Assembly (NCBI RefSeq): GCF_024494695.1 | Contig: NZ_JANHDP010000009.1 | Coordinates: 19,459 to 83,458 of the forward strand | Length of the DNA: 64,000 nt | Source: Natronoarchaeum rubrum | GTDB taxonomy: Archaea; Halobacteriota; Halobacteria; Halobacteriales; Natronoarchaeaceae | Reading direction: 5' to 3' | Shown: positions 50,791 through 59,567 of the stretch, piece after piece | Position numbering within the stretch: position 1 is the first letter of the stretch | Layout of the letters: every line of letters starts with the position of its first letter | Notes under the pieces: generated by a model | What the model saw: only the letters and a program-made list of their open reading frames with translations | Databases searched by the model: none | Told to the model about the DNA's origin: nothing | Made by a program: the position numbers and the translations under genes

Positions 50791-51791
50791 GCATCGAGAT
50801 CGACGTGTTCGGCCGCGAGGATCGCGACCGGTGGAACCAACTCGTCGAGCGCTCGCCCCACGCGACTCCGTTCCACCGCTACGAGGCGCTAGAAGTGCTC
50901 GCCGACCACTCCAAGGCCGACGTCCACCCGCTGGTCGGCTACAAAGGCCAGGAGCCGGTCGGACTGTTCCCCGTCTTCGGCATGTACAAAGGACCGGTCG
51001 CCGCGGCGTTCTCGCCGCCACCGGATCTGAAAATAAGCTATCTCGGCCCGGTTTTGGTCAACTTCGAGAAGCTCAAGCGCCGGAAAGCAGAGCGCCGCCA
51101 CTCCCGATTCGTCGAGCAGTGTCTCGACCTGCTGGACTCGGAACTCAACCCCAAGTTCACGCTCGTCCGGACGTCGCCGTGGTACGACGACCCGCGGCCG
51201 TTCTCGTGGAACGACTTCGACGTCGAACTGGCCCACACCTACGTCGTCGACCTCTCGCCGGGTCGGGACGAACTGCTCTCGAAGTTCAGCAGCGACGCCC
51301 GGCGCAACGCCACCAACGAGCCCGATGCCGACGTCGAGATCCGCGAGGGCGGCGCCGCCGCGGTCCGCCGGATCATCGAACAGGTCAAAGAGCGCCACGA
51401 CGAGCAGGGAGAGTCGTACCTGCTCTCTCCGGAGACTGTGAGCGCGCTCCACCGCGAGCTGCCCGACGACGCCCTCCGGCCGTACGTCTGCACCGTCGAC
51501 GGCCAGTTCGCCGGCGGCGTCGTCGTGCTCGACGACGGCGACGCGGTCTACCGCTGGCAGGGCGGCGCCAAAACGGATTCGAACGTCTCGATCAACGATC
51601 GCCTCGACTGGCGGATCATGACCGACGCCATCGATCGCGGCCGCAGCGAGTACGATCTCGTCGGCGCCAACAACCAGCGTCTCTGTGGCTACAAGGCCAA
51701 GTTCGCGCCCGATCTCCGGACCTACTACAGCATCCAGGACGGCACCCGGAGCATGAATCTGGTGTCGGGGCTGTACAAGCAGTTCCGGTGA
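50787..51791 (+). CDS. FemAB/GNAT-like acyltransferase (second copy)
   Basis: 334 residues, the same length as its paralogue at 37779..38783. Shared landmarks are PFHRYEALEVLADH, VGYKGQEPVGLFPVF, FSSDARRNATNEPDA-type basic helix (here KFSSDARRNATNE), FAGGVVVLDDGDAVYRWQGG and YDLVGANNQRLCGYKAKFAP. It is expected to transfer an acyl or aminoacyl group to a glycan precursor. It is the second gene of an operon with the phosphodiesterase at 49186, whose stop it overlaps by ATGA. Confidence 0.83.
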   Translation: MSIEIDVFGREDRDRWNQLVERSPHATPFHRYEALEVLADHSKADVHPLVGYKGQEPVGLFPVFGMYKGPVAAAFSPPPDLKISYLGPVLVNFEKLKRRKAERRHSRFVEQCLDLLDSELNPKFTLVRTSPWYDDPRPFSWNDFDVELAHTYVVDLSPGRDELLSKFSSDARRNATNEPDADVEIREGGAAAVRRIIEQVKERHDEQGESYLLSPETVSALHRELPDDALRPYVCTVDGQFAGGVVVLDDGDAVYRWQGGAKTDSNVSINDRLDWRIMTDAIDRGRSEYDLVGANNQRLCGYKAKFAPDLRTYYSIQDGTRSMNLVSGLYKQFR

Positions 51792-51950
51792 GGGGACCCC
51801 CTGACAGAGTGTAACCCCGAAATATTCTGCGTTGTAGCGTTTCACGAGCTATTTCTCAGATAGAGGCACACCCCTCGTAACGATTGAAAGCTTATCGTTT
51901 CGGGACCCCCCATTCCAGAGTGTAAATGCCGCAATATCCTGTTCAGTGAA
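51790..51950. repeat. Origin B outer repeats (two related boxes downstream of orc copy B)
   Basis: GGGGACCCCCTGACAGAGTG at 51792 and GGGACCCCCCATTCCAGAGT near 51901 each continue into a TGTAA and an AATAT-type end. They are similar to each other but only loosely like the boxes at 53226-53624. Confidence 0.5.
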
Positions 51951-51966
51951 TCCTCTAAGTCGATTC

Positions 51967-53184
51967 TCACTCAGGCAAGAATGGTTCGATAGATGGGTGG
52001 ATGCCAATTGATTGGATCGTTGTCGCAAGTGCGCTCACGACGGACTCTAGAGCCTGACTTAGCGCGACAGTCTTGTACTGGCCACCACTGCTGCCCTCGT
52101 TGAGTTTGTCGATGGTAACCAGCCCAAGCATCTCCAATTCATCCAAGTGATCGTGCATCCATCGCGTCGTCAGTACCTCTCGGCCGGCATTATCGGCGAG
52201 TTGCTCGTACCGGTGGTATAACGATCGAGATCGGATTGGGGTGGAATCTGTCGCTTCAAAGGTCGTCAACGCGTACAGAAGAATCTGCTCTTGCTCGTTT
52301 AACCCGAGAATCCCGCGCTTGACTTCTTCCCGTTCGAGGAGTTTCCTCCCTCTACGAACGTGCTCAGCAGTGACGATGTCGTTATCATCTTCCTGCGCGA
52401 TGTCACCGGCCTTCAACAACAAATCGAGGGCTTTCCGAGCATCGCCGGACTCCTGCGCGCCGAACGCAGCACATAGCGGAATTACGTCGTCCTCAAGAAC
52501 GTCGTCTTGAAACGCGATCGACTTCCGTTGCTGGAGAACTTCGCGGAGTTCAATCGCATCGTAGGCCTTGAAATTGATCGACCGTTCACAGATGGACGAT
52601 CTGACTTTCGGAGAGAGCTGCTCTCGATAGGAGAGGTCATTGCTGATCCCGACGAGACTGATGCGTGCGGACTGCAACTGCCTGTTCTCGCGGGCGCGGG
52701 ACAGTTGATACAGGATCGAGTCATCTTGGAGATGGTCAATCTCGTCCAGAACAAGAATGATGATACTACCTAGCTCATCAAACGTATTCCACATCATGTC
52801 GTAGACCTTACTTCGTGGATGACCGGTCTCGCTTATTCGCTCGGTCGACTCACGAAAGCTGTTGATTAGCTCGACAGCGACGCGATAGCTAGTGTCGATG
52901 CCGTCACAGTTGATTATCTTCGTATGGATATTCACACCGTGCTCGTCGCCGGCCCGCTCGAGCCGGTCCAGTAGAAATCTCGTCGCTGCGGTCTTTCCGA
53001 CCCCGGTTTTGCCGTACAGAAAGATGTTGTCCGGTTTAGACTGATCGATCGCTGGCTGGAGAGCCGCGTGGTACTCCTCAAGTTCGTCGTCACGTCCGAC
53101 AAGCTCGTCCGGTGTGTAATCGTCTAGAAGTGCATTTCGATTGTTGAAGGGAAAATCCCGTGGTGAAAAATCGAACTTGCTCAT
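51967..53184 (-). CDS. orc1: Orc1/Cdc6 replication initiator, copy B
   Basis: The ATG at 53182-53184 gives 405 residues; a second ATG 9 nt upstream is equally possible. Walker A GKTGVGKT (58-65), Walker B IILVLDEID, sensor 1 SLVGISNDLSYRE and a C-terminal winged helix are all present. Codon use is less GC-rich than in copy A and in the flanking genes, suggesting a separate origin for this module. Boxes of the CGTTCGAGTG type lie upstream and further repeats lie downstream. The frame is intact, so it is likely functional. Confidence 0.92.
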   Translation of the reverse strand: MSKFDFSPRDFPFNNRNALLDDYTPDELVGRDDELEEYHAALQPAIDQSKPDNIFLYGKTGVGKTAATRFLLDRLERAGDEHGVNIHTKIINCDGIDTSYRVAVELINSFRESTERISETGHPRSKVYDMMWNTFDELGSIIILVLDEIDHLQDDSILYQLSRARENRQLQSARISLVGISNDLSYREQLSPKVRSSICERSINFKAYDAIELREVLQQRKSIAFQDDVLEDDVIPLCAAFGAQESGDARKALDLLLKAGDIAQEDDNDIVTAEHVRRGRKLLEREEVKRGILGLNEQEQILLYALTTFEATDSTPIRSRSLYHRYEQLADNAGREVLTTRWMHDHLDELEMLGLVTIDKLNEGSSGGQYKTVALSQALESVVSALATTIQSIGIHPSIEPFLPE

Positions 53185-53225
53185 GGTTCTCATTTGCCTA
53201 GCAATCCCACTTAATTCTGCCGACC

Positions 53226-53624
53226 ACCCGTTCGAGTGATTCGGATGAACGGCGGATATATAAATGACTGCGTGGACAGCCTCCCCCCGTCGTTCGAGTG
53301 TAGTTCGAGAATAAGGAGCCCCCTCGTTCAGAGAGCCTCTTCTACAGCAGAACTTTTATAATTAATCGTGAGAAAACAGAGCCGTACTAGGCTCAGATAT
53401 AGTATCTATTGATCGCTTGCTGCAAGAGGGGAGCTAGTGAAATGGATTCACTCGAACGACGGGGGGAGGGGGGTATATAAACAGATCCGACACTCGAACG
53501 GGTGGTGGATTCTACCGACGTTTGTTTACTTCGTCTCAGTGCGTATCTTCGGCTGATCACACGCTCAGTTGTCTCGACTGCTGCCGATATAATAACGACG
53601 CAGTAACCCCCGTCGTTCGAGTGA
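53226..53624. other. Putative replication origin B
   Basis: Direct boxes ACCCGTTCGAGTGATT (53226) and CCCCCCGTCGTTCGAGTG (53283) face reversed boxes CACTCGAACGACGGGGGG (53449) and CACTCGAACGGGTGG (53491). A further direct box, CCCCCGTCGTTCGAGTGA, is at 53607. The AT-rich core lies at about 53345-53425 (TTTTATAATTAATCG). The stretch 53194-53727 has no other gene. Confidence 0.75.
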
Positions 53625-53727
53625 ATTGAATGACACGACTTTTCTGCTTAATTCAATCGAAATTTCAACCTCCCGGCCATCCGTGCCAACTACCGTTGCG
53701 AAGTCGACTTCTGGAAAGCCTCCCGAG

Positions 53728-53994
53728 CTACTCCCGCACTTTCTCGTTTTGCTGTGCGGCTTCGCCCGCGTTCGCCTTCGCGTTTCGCTGACGCACCCGC
53801 GCCAGCGCCTCGAAGTAGTGGTCGATCTCACGGTCTCGTTCCGCGAGGATCGTCTCCAGTTCGCGTCGCGAGAGATCGACCGGGAACGTCATCGCGAGCT
53901 TGATATCTCCGCCGTCGAGGCCGATCATCACCTGTCGGTCGCCGCCGTCGCGGTGCCAGCTGACGTGCACCTGCTCTGGGTCCATCGTTGACAT
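53728..53994 (-). CDS. Conserved-looking small haloarchaeal protein, 88 aa
   Basis: 88 residues: VHVSWHRDGGDRQVMIGLDG (9-28) forms a beta hairpin, DIKLAMTFPVDLSRRELETI leads into a long helix (ILAERDREIDHYFEALARVR), and the C-terminus is Gln/Asn/Glu-rich. Strong G/C third positions support coding. It starts 7 nt after the glmS stop on the same strand, so it is probably the last gene of the glmS unit. Not recognised; a helical, perhaps oligomeric protein. Confidence 0.65.
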   Translation of the reverse strand: MSTMDPEQVHVSWHRDGGDRQVMIGLDGGDIKLAMTFPVDLSRRELETILAERDREIDHYFEALARVRQRNAKANAGEAAQQNEKVRE

Positions 53995-54001
53995 CGGTGA
54001 C

Positions 54002-55954
54002 TCACTCCACGGTGACGCTCTTGGCGAGATTGCGCGGTTTGTCGATCGGGCGATCCAGATAGTCGGCGACGTGGTACGCGACCAACTGGAGTTGGACGTT
54101 CGCGAGCACGGCGGCGACGTCGGGGTGGGCCTCGGGAATCGTCAGCGCGGCGTCGGCGGTGTCGATCACCTCGCGGTTTTCTTCGCTGACGACCGCGATC
54201 ACGGGCGCGCCGCGGGCCTGGACTTCCCGGACGTTGCTCAGAGTCTTCTCGGTGTGCCGGCCGGTGAACACCGCGAACACGGGCGTGTTCGGCGTCACCA
54301 GCGCGAGCGGACCGTGTTTGAGCTGTCCGGCGGCGAAGCCCTCGGCGTGCTCGTAGGTGATCTCCTTGAACTTCAGGGCACCCTCCATCGCGACCGGGTG
54401 GGCGACGCCGCGGCCGATGAAGAAGTACGAATCCATCGCCCGGTAGCGGTTGACGACCTCCATCGCACGCGTCTCGTCGAGTACGCGCTGGACCGTCTCG
54501 GGGAGGGTCGACAGCTCCGAGAGCAGCTGGCGGCTGTCGTCGCTCTCGGAGTCGGCAATGTCGCGGGCCAGCCGTTCGGCCAGCAGCCCCAGCGAGGCGA
54601 CCTGCGAGGAGAACGTCTTCGTCGCGGCGACGCCGATCTCGGGCCCGGCGCGGATGAACATCGCGTCGTCACACTCGCGGGCGGCCGTCGAGCCGACGAC
54701 GTTGGTCATCGCGAGCGTTCGGGCGCCCCCTTCGGCGGCCCGACGAAGCGACTCCAGCGTGTCGGCGGTCTCGCCGCTCTGGGTGACGCCGATCACGAGC
54801 GTGTCCTCGTCGACCGGCGCCGGCGACATGGCGTACTCGCCGGCGCGGAACGTCTGGGCGGCGACGCCGCGGCGGGCGAGCAGTTGCTGACCGTACAGCG
54901 CCGCGTGGTAGCTCGTCCCGCAGGCGACGAACTGGATCGCCGAGACGTCCGCGAACGATCCCGGCGGGAACTCTTCGAGGCTGACGCCGTCTGCGCCGGA
55001 GGCGGGGACATCGTCGCTCGAATCCCTATCGCCGTCGTCGGCGTCCGATGCGGATGCGTCGGCGTCCAACGCAACGGCGTCGATCCCGGACGCCTCGCTC
55101 CCGTCGGTGACGATCGGCTCGCCCTCGTCGCTGGCGTCGATCCGCCCTTCGATCGTCTGGGCGAGCGCGGTTGGTTGCTCGCTAATCTCCTTGCGCATGA
55201 AGTGGTCGTACCGGCCCTTCTCGGCGTCCTCGGCGACCCAGTCGACCGTCCGAACATCGCGGTCCAGCGGGTCTCCCTGACCGTCGACGATTTCGTAGCC
55301 GTCGTCGGTGACGGTCACGATGTCGCCGTCCTCGAGGTAGACGACGCGGTCGGTGAACTCCAGGAACGCCGGCACGTCGCTGGCGAGGTAGTGGCAGTCG
55401 TCGCCGATCCCGAGCACGAGCGGGGATCCCTGTCTGGTGGCGTAGACGGCGTCGGCGTCGTCGGTCATCGCCGCGATGGCGTAGCTGCCTTGGAGCTGCT
55501 CGGCCATCCGGCGGAAGGCGACGTCGAGGTCGAGTCCGCGGTCGACGTGCTCCTCAAGCAGGTGCGGGATCACTTCGGTGTCGGTGTCGCTCTCGAACTG
55601 GTGACCGCGCTCGCGGAGGTCGGCCTTGAGCGCCTCGTGGTTCTCGATGATGCCGTTGTGGACGATCGCGATCGACCCGGTACAGTCGGTGTGCGGGTGG
55701 GCGTTGGCGTCCGTCGGCGGTCCGTGGGTGCTCCAGCGCGTGTGGCCGATCCCCATCGAGCCCTCGGGCGGCGACTGCTCGACGCGGTCCTTCAGGCGGT
55801 CGATCTTCCCCTCCCGCTTGTGGACCGCGAGACCGTGGCCGTTCTTGATCGCGACCCCGGCGGAGTCGTACCCCCGGTACTCCAGATTTTCGAGGCCGGT
55901 CAGCAGCTCGTCGACGGCGTCGCCACGTCCGATCCGGGCGGTGATGCCGCACAT
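54002..55954 (-). CDS. glmS: Glutamine--fructose-6-phosphate aminotransferase (isomerizing)
   Basis: Starting at the ATG of MCGITARIG puts the nucleophile at Cys2, as the amidotransferase needs; an ATG 6 nt upstream is in frame. 650 residues. The class II amidotransferase domain (1-240) has GHTRWSTHG and HNGIIENH; two SIS domains follow with VACGTSYHA, TQSGETADT and the C-terminal DKPRNLAKSVTVE. An acidic insert of about 55 residues (near 290-345) between the halves is a halophilic addition. The enzyme makes glucosamine-6-phosphate, entry to UDP-GlcNAc and so to the amino sugars of the nearby glycan genes. The promoter motif lies upstream at 56177. Confidence 0.95.
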   Translation of the reverse strand: MCGITARIGRGDAVDELLTGLENLEYRGYDSAGVAIKNGHGLAVHKREGKIDRLKDRVEQSPPEGSMGIGHTRWSTHGPPTDANAHPHTDCTGSIAIVHNGIIENHEALKADLRERGHQFESDTDTEVIPHLLEEHVDRGLDLDVAFRRMAEQLQGSYAIAAMTDDADAVYATRQGSPLVLGIGDDCHYLASDVPAFLEFTDRVVYLEDGDIVTVTDDGYEIVDGQGDPLDRDVRTVDWVAEDAEKGRYDHFMRKEISEQPTALAQTIEGRIDASDEGEPIVTDGSEASGIDAVALDADASASDADDGDRDSSDDVPASGADGVSLEEFPPGSFADVSAIQFVACGTSYHAALYGQQLLARRGVAAQTFRAGEYAMSPAPVDEDTLVIGVTQSGETADTLESLRRAAEGGARTLAMTNVVGSTAARECDDAMFIRAGPEIGVAATKTFSSQVASLGLLAERLARDIADSESDDSRQLLSELSTLPETVQRVLDETRAMEVVNRYRAMDSYFFIGRGVAHPVAMEGALKFKEITYEHAEGFAAGQLKHGPLALVTPNTPVFAVFTGRHTEKTLSNVREVQARGAPVIAVVSEENREVIDTADAALTIPEAHPDVAAVLANVQLQLVAYHVADYLDRPIDKPRNLAKSVTVE

Positions 55955-55956
55955 CG

Positions 55957-56100
55957 TCATCCACCCCCCGTGTCGGCGCCTCGGCGGTCATCAGCGCCAG
56001 TCCGAAGGTTGTTCGAGCGACGGTGCGATGAGTTCGCGTCGTGGCGGAAGTAGTTTGAGCGACGGTACGAACGGTCGTGTGGTGAGTGCGTTGCGGACAT
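55957..56100 (-). CDS. Possible leader ORF, 47 aa, meeting the glmS start
   Basis: It runs from an ATG at 56098-56100 to TGA at 55957-55959, overlapping by ATGA the first of the two possible glmS start codons (55960). Arg/Ser/His-rich, unlike the acidic proteome. Same arrangement as near 24238 and 46359. Confidence 0.3.
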   Translation of the reverse strand: MSATHSPHDRSYRRSNYFRHDANSSHRRSNNLRTGADDRRGADTGGG

Positions 56101-56167
56101 AGGTTTCTCGCGCGGTACGCCCCGGCGGTTCCGGGAACTGGATACTGCCCCTGTCCGGTGCGCCACT

Positions 56168-56177
56168 CTTTGTTATT
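56168..56177 (-). promoter_or_regulatory. Recurring promoter motif AATAACAAAG
   Basis: Minus-strand copy 77 bp before the leader ATG at 56100 and about 220 bp before glmS. The rest of 56101-56482 has no supported gene. Confidence 0.5.
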
Positions 56178-56482
56178 GATCGGGTGCCAGTACGACAGAA
56201 GGTCCCTAGCACGGATAGGTTAGTTGTACGACCTATGAACGGCCTGTGACGACTGCGGCGATTGCGACCGTCGTACCGCACCGCGTGATGTCGCGGATCG
56301 TCATCGCTTCGGGCAGTTCGTCAAGTCGTCTCACTCAGTACGCCGCTGTCAGCAGGCACCGTCTTCTGCGCCGACACGCATTCGAAAGTGACGGCTTCGC
56401 CGCTGACCGCTCGGCTGCGCAGTCGATTTGCAGTCAGTCGAATGCATCAGTCGAGAACGGCACACGCGATGCTGAGCGGCCC

Positions 56483-57076
56483 TCAGTCCTCGCGCGACTG
56501 GAGCACGGCACAGCCCGTCAGCGCCACGAGCATCGCCAGGACGATGGCCGTCTGGACCCAATCAGCCGGGAACTGTACGGCCTGGCCGATCAGGAAGAGC
56601 CCACCGCCAATCAGTGTGATGCTCAGGTAGTAGCGCGGCTAGACCGTCTCCTCGTCGGACTGGCTGTCGAGGTACTCGTCCAGCTGGTCGGCGCTCTCGC
56701 CGAGCTTGATCGTTCCCCGGTTGCGATCGAACTCGACGATGTCGGCGTCGTCCATCTTCGGCAGATGGCACTGGTAGAGTCCGACGTACACTCGCTTTCG
56801 CTCTCCTGACGTCAGCGCGGCCACCGACTTGTCGTTCTCGAGCGCCGCCACGTGCTCGGCCAGCTCTCCCAGATCGACGGTTTCGTTCTCCTCGCGCCTG
56901 ACGTACCGGAGCACCAGACGCCGTCGCTTGTTTTTCAGTATCTCGAAGACGATATCGAGCGGGAGCGGCTCCGGTTCGGCGGACTGTTCCGACTCCACCG
57001 ACTCCCCTTCGTTTTCGACTTCGCCCTCGTCGTCCGTGCGTTCCGTCTCCGGAACGTCCATGTCACTGCTGGTCAT
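56483..57076 (-). pseudogene. DUF7344-type winged-helix/membrane protein gene interrupted by in-frame TAG
   Basis: From the ATG at 57076 the frame encodes an acidic start, a winged helix (ILKNKRRRLVLRYVRREENE, RKRVYVGLYQCHLPKMDDAD) and stops at TAG (56639-56641). In the same frame it continues RYYLSITLIGGGLFLIGQAV then about 30 more hydrophobic residues and TGA at 56483. That continuation matches the RYYLGLAAISALFYLAVEFG membrane part of the intact paralogue at 23255..23809. One nonsense change thus separates the DNA-binding domain from its membrane anchor. The 145-residue truncated protein may still work as a soluble regulator. Confidence 0.8.
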
Positions 57077-57530
57077 ACGGCCCGTTCTCGCGGGTCGACG
57101 GTTTGGTATTGTGCTCGCACGATTCGTACATCCCCATCATGTTGTTCTGTAGGCACGTCGCCGCTTCTCCTCCCCGTATCCGGTCCGCGGGTCCCTCGGC
57201 GTCGCCCGTTCTGTACGATTGAGTAATCAACCCCCCGCATTTTAAAGTTAATTAAACCAAGGTGATGCTTCCGAATCAAATTGGGTGGTACATCTTAACC
57301 GATCCAACTACACCGCTACTCGAAACGGCCGGCAGGTAAGTCACCGCTACGGGTTTGCCGCCCGAAAGGATCCGCCGAGTCGTCGAAAGTGCCGTCCCGG
57401 GCGCCTCCGGACGACTCCGATACATCGGCATCGAATGACTGCGTTTTGCCAGCGGTAGGTGGCTTTTACTCGTCACTCCAGTCAGCAAGGTGACGCATAC
57501 TTACGTGGGTGAACGAAGCAACTCGCAGCA
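57077..57530. other. Divergent intergenic region
   Basis: An AT-rich patch (57237-57262, TTTTAAAGTTAATTAAACC) is the only likely promoter element. The rest is GC-rich without a supported gene. Confidence 0.4.
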
Positions 57531-57917
57531 ATGTCGGAGGAATACGGATCTAGGGGGAAGCAGGGAGACGCCGAACGTACTGCCGGACCAGTCACGTTCG
57601 ACGAGTTGTTCACAGTGCTCTCGACGGCGCGACGCCGATACGCGCTGTACTGCATGGTCGAGACGCCGGCAGCGACGCTCTCGACGACTGAACTGGTCGA
57701 CGAACTGGCTGCGCTCGAGAATCAGGTATCTGACGAGGCTCCGTCCCGCGACGAGATCGAGATGACGCTTCGCCACACCCACCTGCCGAAGCTCTCGGCA
57801 GCCGACGTGGTCGACTACGATCCCGAGCGATCGGTCGTGACCTATCGGGGCGGGCGACGCATCGATCGATGGCTCGATCGAACGATGGACGCCGAGATCG
57901 ATCGACCGGGGTCCTGA
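57531..57917 (+). CDS. DUF7344-type winged-helix protein (soluble)
   Basis: 128 residues. FDELFTVLSTARRRYALYCM, ELVDELAALENQVSDEAPSR, EIEMTLRHTHLPKLSAADVV and DYDPERSVVTYRGG follow the winged-helix pattern seen in 23255..23809 and 56483..57076, without membrane helices. It probably binds DNA; targets unknown. It is divergent from the interrupted copy and upstream of a HalOD1 gene, with which it may share regulation. Confidence 0.82.
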   Translation: MSEEYGSRGKQGDAERTAGPVTFDELFTVLSTARRRYALYCMVETPAATLSTTELVDELAALENQVSDEAPSRDEIEMTLRHTHLPKLSAADVVDYDPERSVVTYRGGRRIDRWLDRTMDAEIDRPGS

Positions 57918-58051
57918 CCCGATCGTCGCTTCGGAATCGGCGACTCGTTCGTGGCTTTTGCCATAATATTTTTATCTCGTGCGGTGGATTACCATACGAC
58001 AGGGGAGCGTCTTTCGTTCCATACTGGCGCGAGCCCCAAGGTCGGTCCCCC

Positions 58052-58351
58052 ATGAGAGACACAGATTATCACAACGGGCGCGACGATCACCGATCCGACG
58101 CGCACCGCTTCGAGTGGTCCGACGACCCCGCCCTTAGCATCGCCGTCATCGAAGCGGTCGCGGCGGTCTCGGGCCGCGATCCCCTCGAGATAGAACCCCT
58201 GAACAGGTACGTCGATCCGGACGCGCTCGACGACATCTTCGAGCGCGACCAGGCGCCGTCGACGGCGCGCGGTCGGATCTCGTTCCCGCTGGAAGAGTAT
58301 CTCGTGGTGGTTCACAGCGACGGCGAGATCCTCGTATATCCGCCGGAGTAG
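58052..58351 (+). CDS. HalOD1 output-domain protein (second copy)
   Basis: The ATG at 58052 gives 99 residues. LSIAVIEAVAAVSGRDPLEI, LNRYVDPDALDDIFERDQ and LVVVHSDGEILVYPP are the HalOD1 landmarks, matching 19920..20276. TATA-like AATATTTTTAT at 57965-57975 lies about 80 bp upstream. Function unknown; the domain is found in haloarchaeal regulators. Confidence 0.85.
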   Translation: MRDTDYHNGRDDHRSDAHRFEWSDDPALSIAVIEAVAAVSGRDPLEIEPLNRYVDPDALDDIFERDQAPSTARGRISFPLEEYLVVVHSDGEILVYPPE

Positions 58352-58604
58352 ACGCCGCACCGGATCAAAGCGATCCTCCGAATTCGCGCTGTTCGCGTTC
58401 TCCAGTCGTACGGTCGGCAGCAGCCGTCAAAGCTGTCGGCATCAGTCGTCAAGGCTGTCTGAGTCGGCCCGTCGCGTCGCCGAGGCTCTGGGTCGGTCAG
58501 TAGAAAGTGGCATCGCATCGCCCGGGTACGACGGCAACGTCGTCCGCGGTAGAACAGCGGCGTCGTCGACGGTGACCTCTCGTTCGGTGGCGGCGTCGCC
58601 CCGC

Positions 58605-59567
58605 TTACTGTTTGTCCATCGCCTGGACCTGTTCCTGATAGCGGTTGCGGATCGTGACGACGGTCACCTGCGCGACGTCGGCGACCTCGCGCTGGGTGAG
58701 TTCCTGATCGCAGCGCTGTGCGGCCAGGTAGATCGCGGCGGCCGCACAGCCCGTCGGCGACTTGCCCGAGTGGAGGCCGCTGTCGACGGTCACGTCGACG
58801 ATTTCCTTGGCGAGTTGGCGCACCTCCGAGTCGATGTCCAGTTGCGAGCAAAAGCGCGGCAGGTACTGCTTGGGATCGACCGGCTCCATCACGAGGTTCA
58901 GCTGCTGGGAGATGTGCCGGTAGGTGCGGCCAATTTCCTTGCGTTCGACACGGGAAACTTCCGCAACTTCGTCGAGGCTGCGGGGGATCTCCTCCTGGCG
59001 GCAGGCGGCGTACAGCGCCGCGGTCGCGACGCCCTCGATCGACCGGCCGCGGATCAGGTCGGCGTCCAGCGCCTTCTGGTAGATGACGCTGGCGACCTCT
59101 CGGACCGAGTGGGGGACGCCCAGCGCGCTGGACATCCGGGAAATTTCCGAGAGCGCCTGCTTGAGGTTGCGCTCGCCCGCGTCGCCGGTCCGGATACGCT
59201 GTTGCCACTTTCGCAGCCGTCGCATCCGACTGCGCTGCTCGGGTCGGATCGTCCGCCCGTGGGCGTCCTTATCACGCCAGTCGATCTTGGTCGTTAGCCC
59301 CTGATCGTGCATCAGCTCCGTCGTCGGCGCCCCCACGCGCGAGCGCTCCTGGCGCTCGGAGTGGTTGAACGCGCGCCACTCCGGGCCGTAGTCGATCGTC
59401 TCGTCCTCGACGACCAGCCCGCACTCGTCGCAGATGAGTTCGTGCCGGTCGGAGTTGTGAACCAGCGTCCCCGAGTTACACTCGGAGCACGTCGACCCTT
59501 CGCGGGACTCTCCCTCTTCCTCGTCCGTCTGTTGCTTCGGCCGATTGTATGTGTTTATTTTTGACAT
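58605..59567 (-). CDS. tfb: Transcription initiation factor IIB (TFB)
   Basis: 320 residues. N-terminal zinc ribbon with C27, C30, C46 and C49, B-reader/linker DYGPEWRAFNHSERQERSRV, then two cyclin folds (about 115-215 and 220-310) with the TFB repeat GVATAALYAACRQEEIPRSL and CAAAAIYLAAQRC. It bridges TBP/promoter and RNA polymerase. Haloarchaea carry several TFBs with partly different promoter sets; which one this is cannot be told. A TATA-like CCGATATAAATG lies about 40 bp upstream. Monocistronic, minus strand. Confidence 0.95.
   Translation of the reverse strand: MSKINTYNRPKQQTDEEEGESREGSTCSECNSGTLVHNSDRHELICDECGLVVEDETIDYGPEWRAFNHSERQERSRVGAPTTELMHDQGLTTKIDWRDKDAHGRTIRPEQRSRMRRLRKWQQRIRTGDAGERNLKQALSEISRMSSALGVPHSVREVASVIYQKALDADLIRGRSIEGVATAALYAACRQEEIPRSLDEVAEVSRVERKEIGRTYRHISQQLNLVMEPVDPKQYLPRFCSQLDIDSEVRQLAKEIVDVTVDSGLHSGKSPTGCAAAAIYLAAQRCDQELTQREVADVAQVTVVTIRNRYQEQVQAMDKQ

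Noticed and set aside
53900..56053. A 717-codon open frame on the plus strand over glmS
   Set aside because: glmS on the minus strand has every expected motif. The opposite frame is a high-GC shadow.
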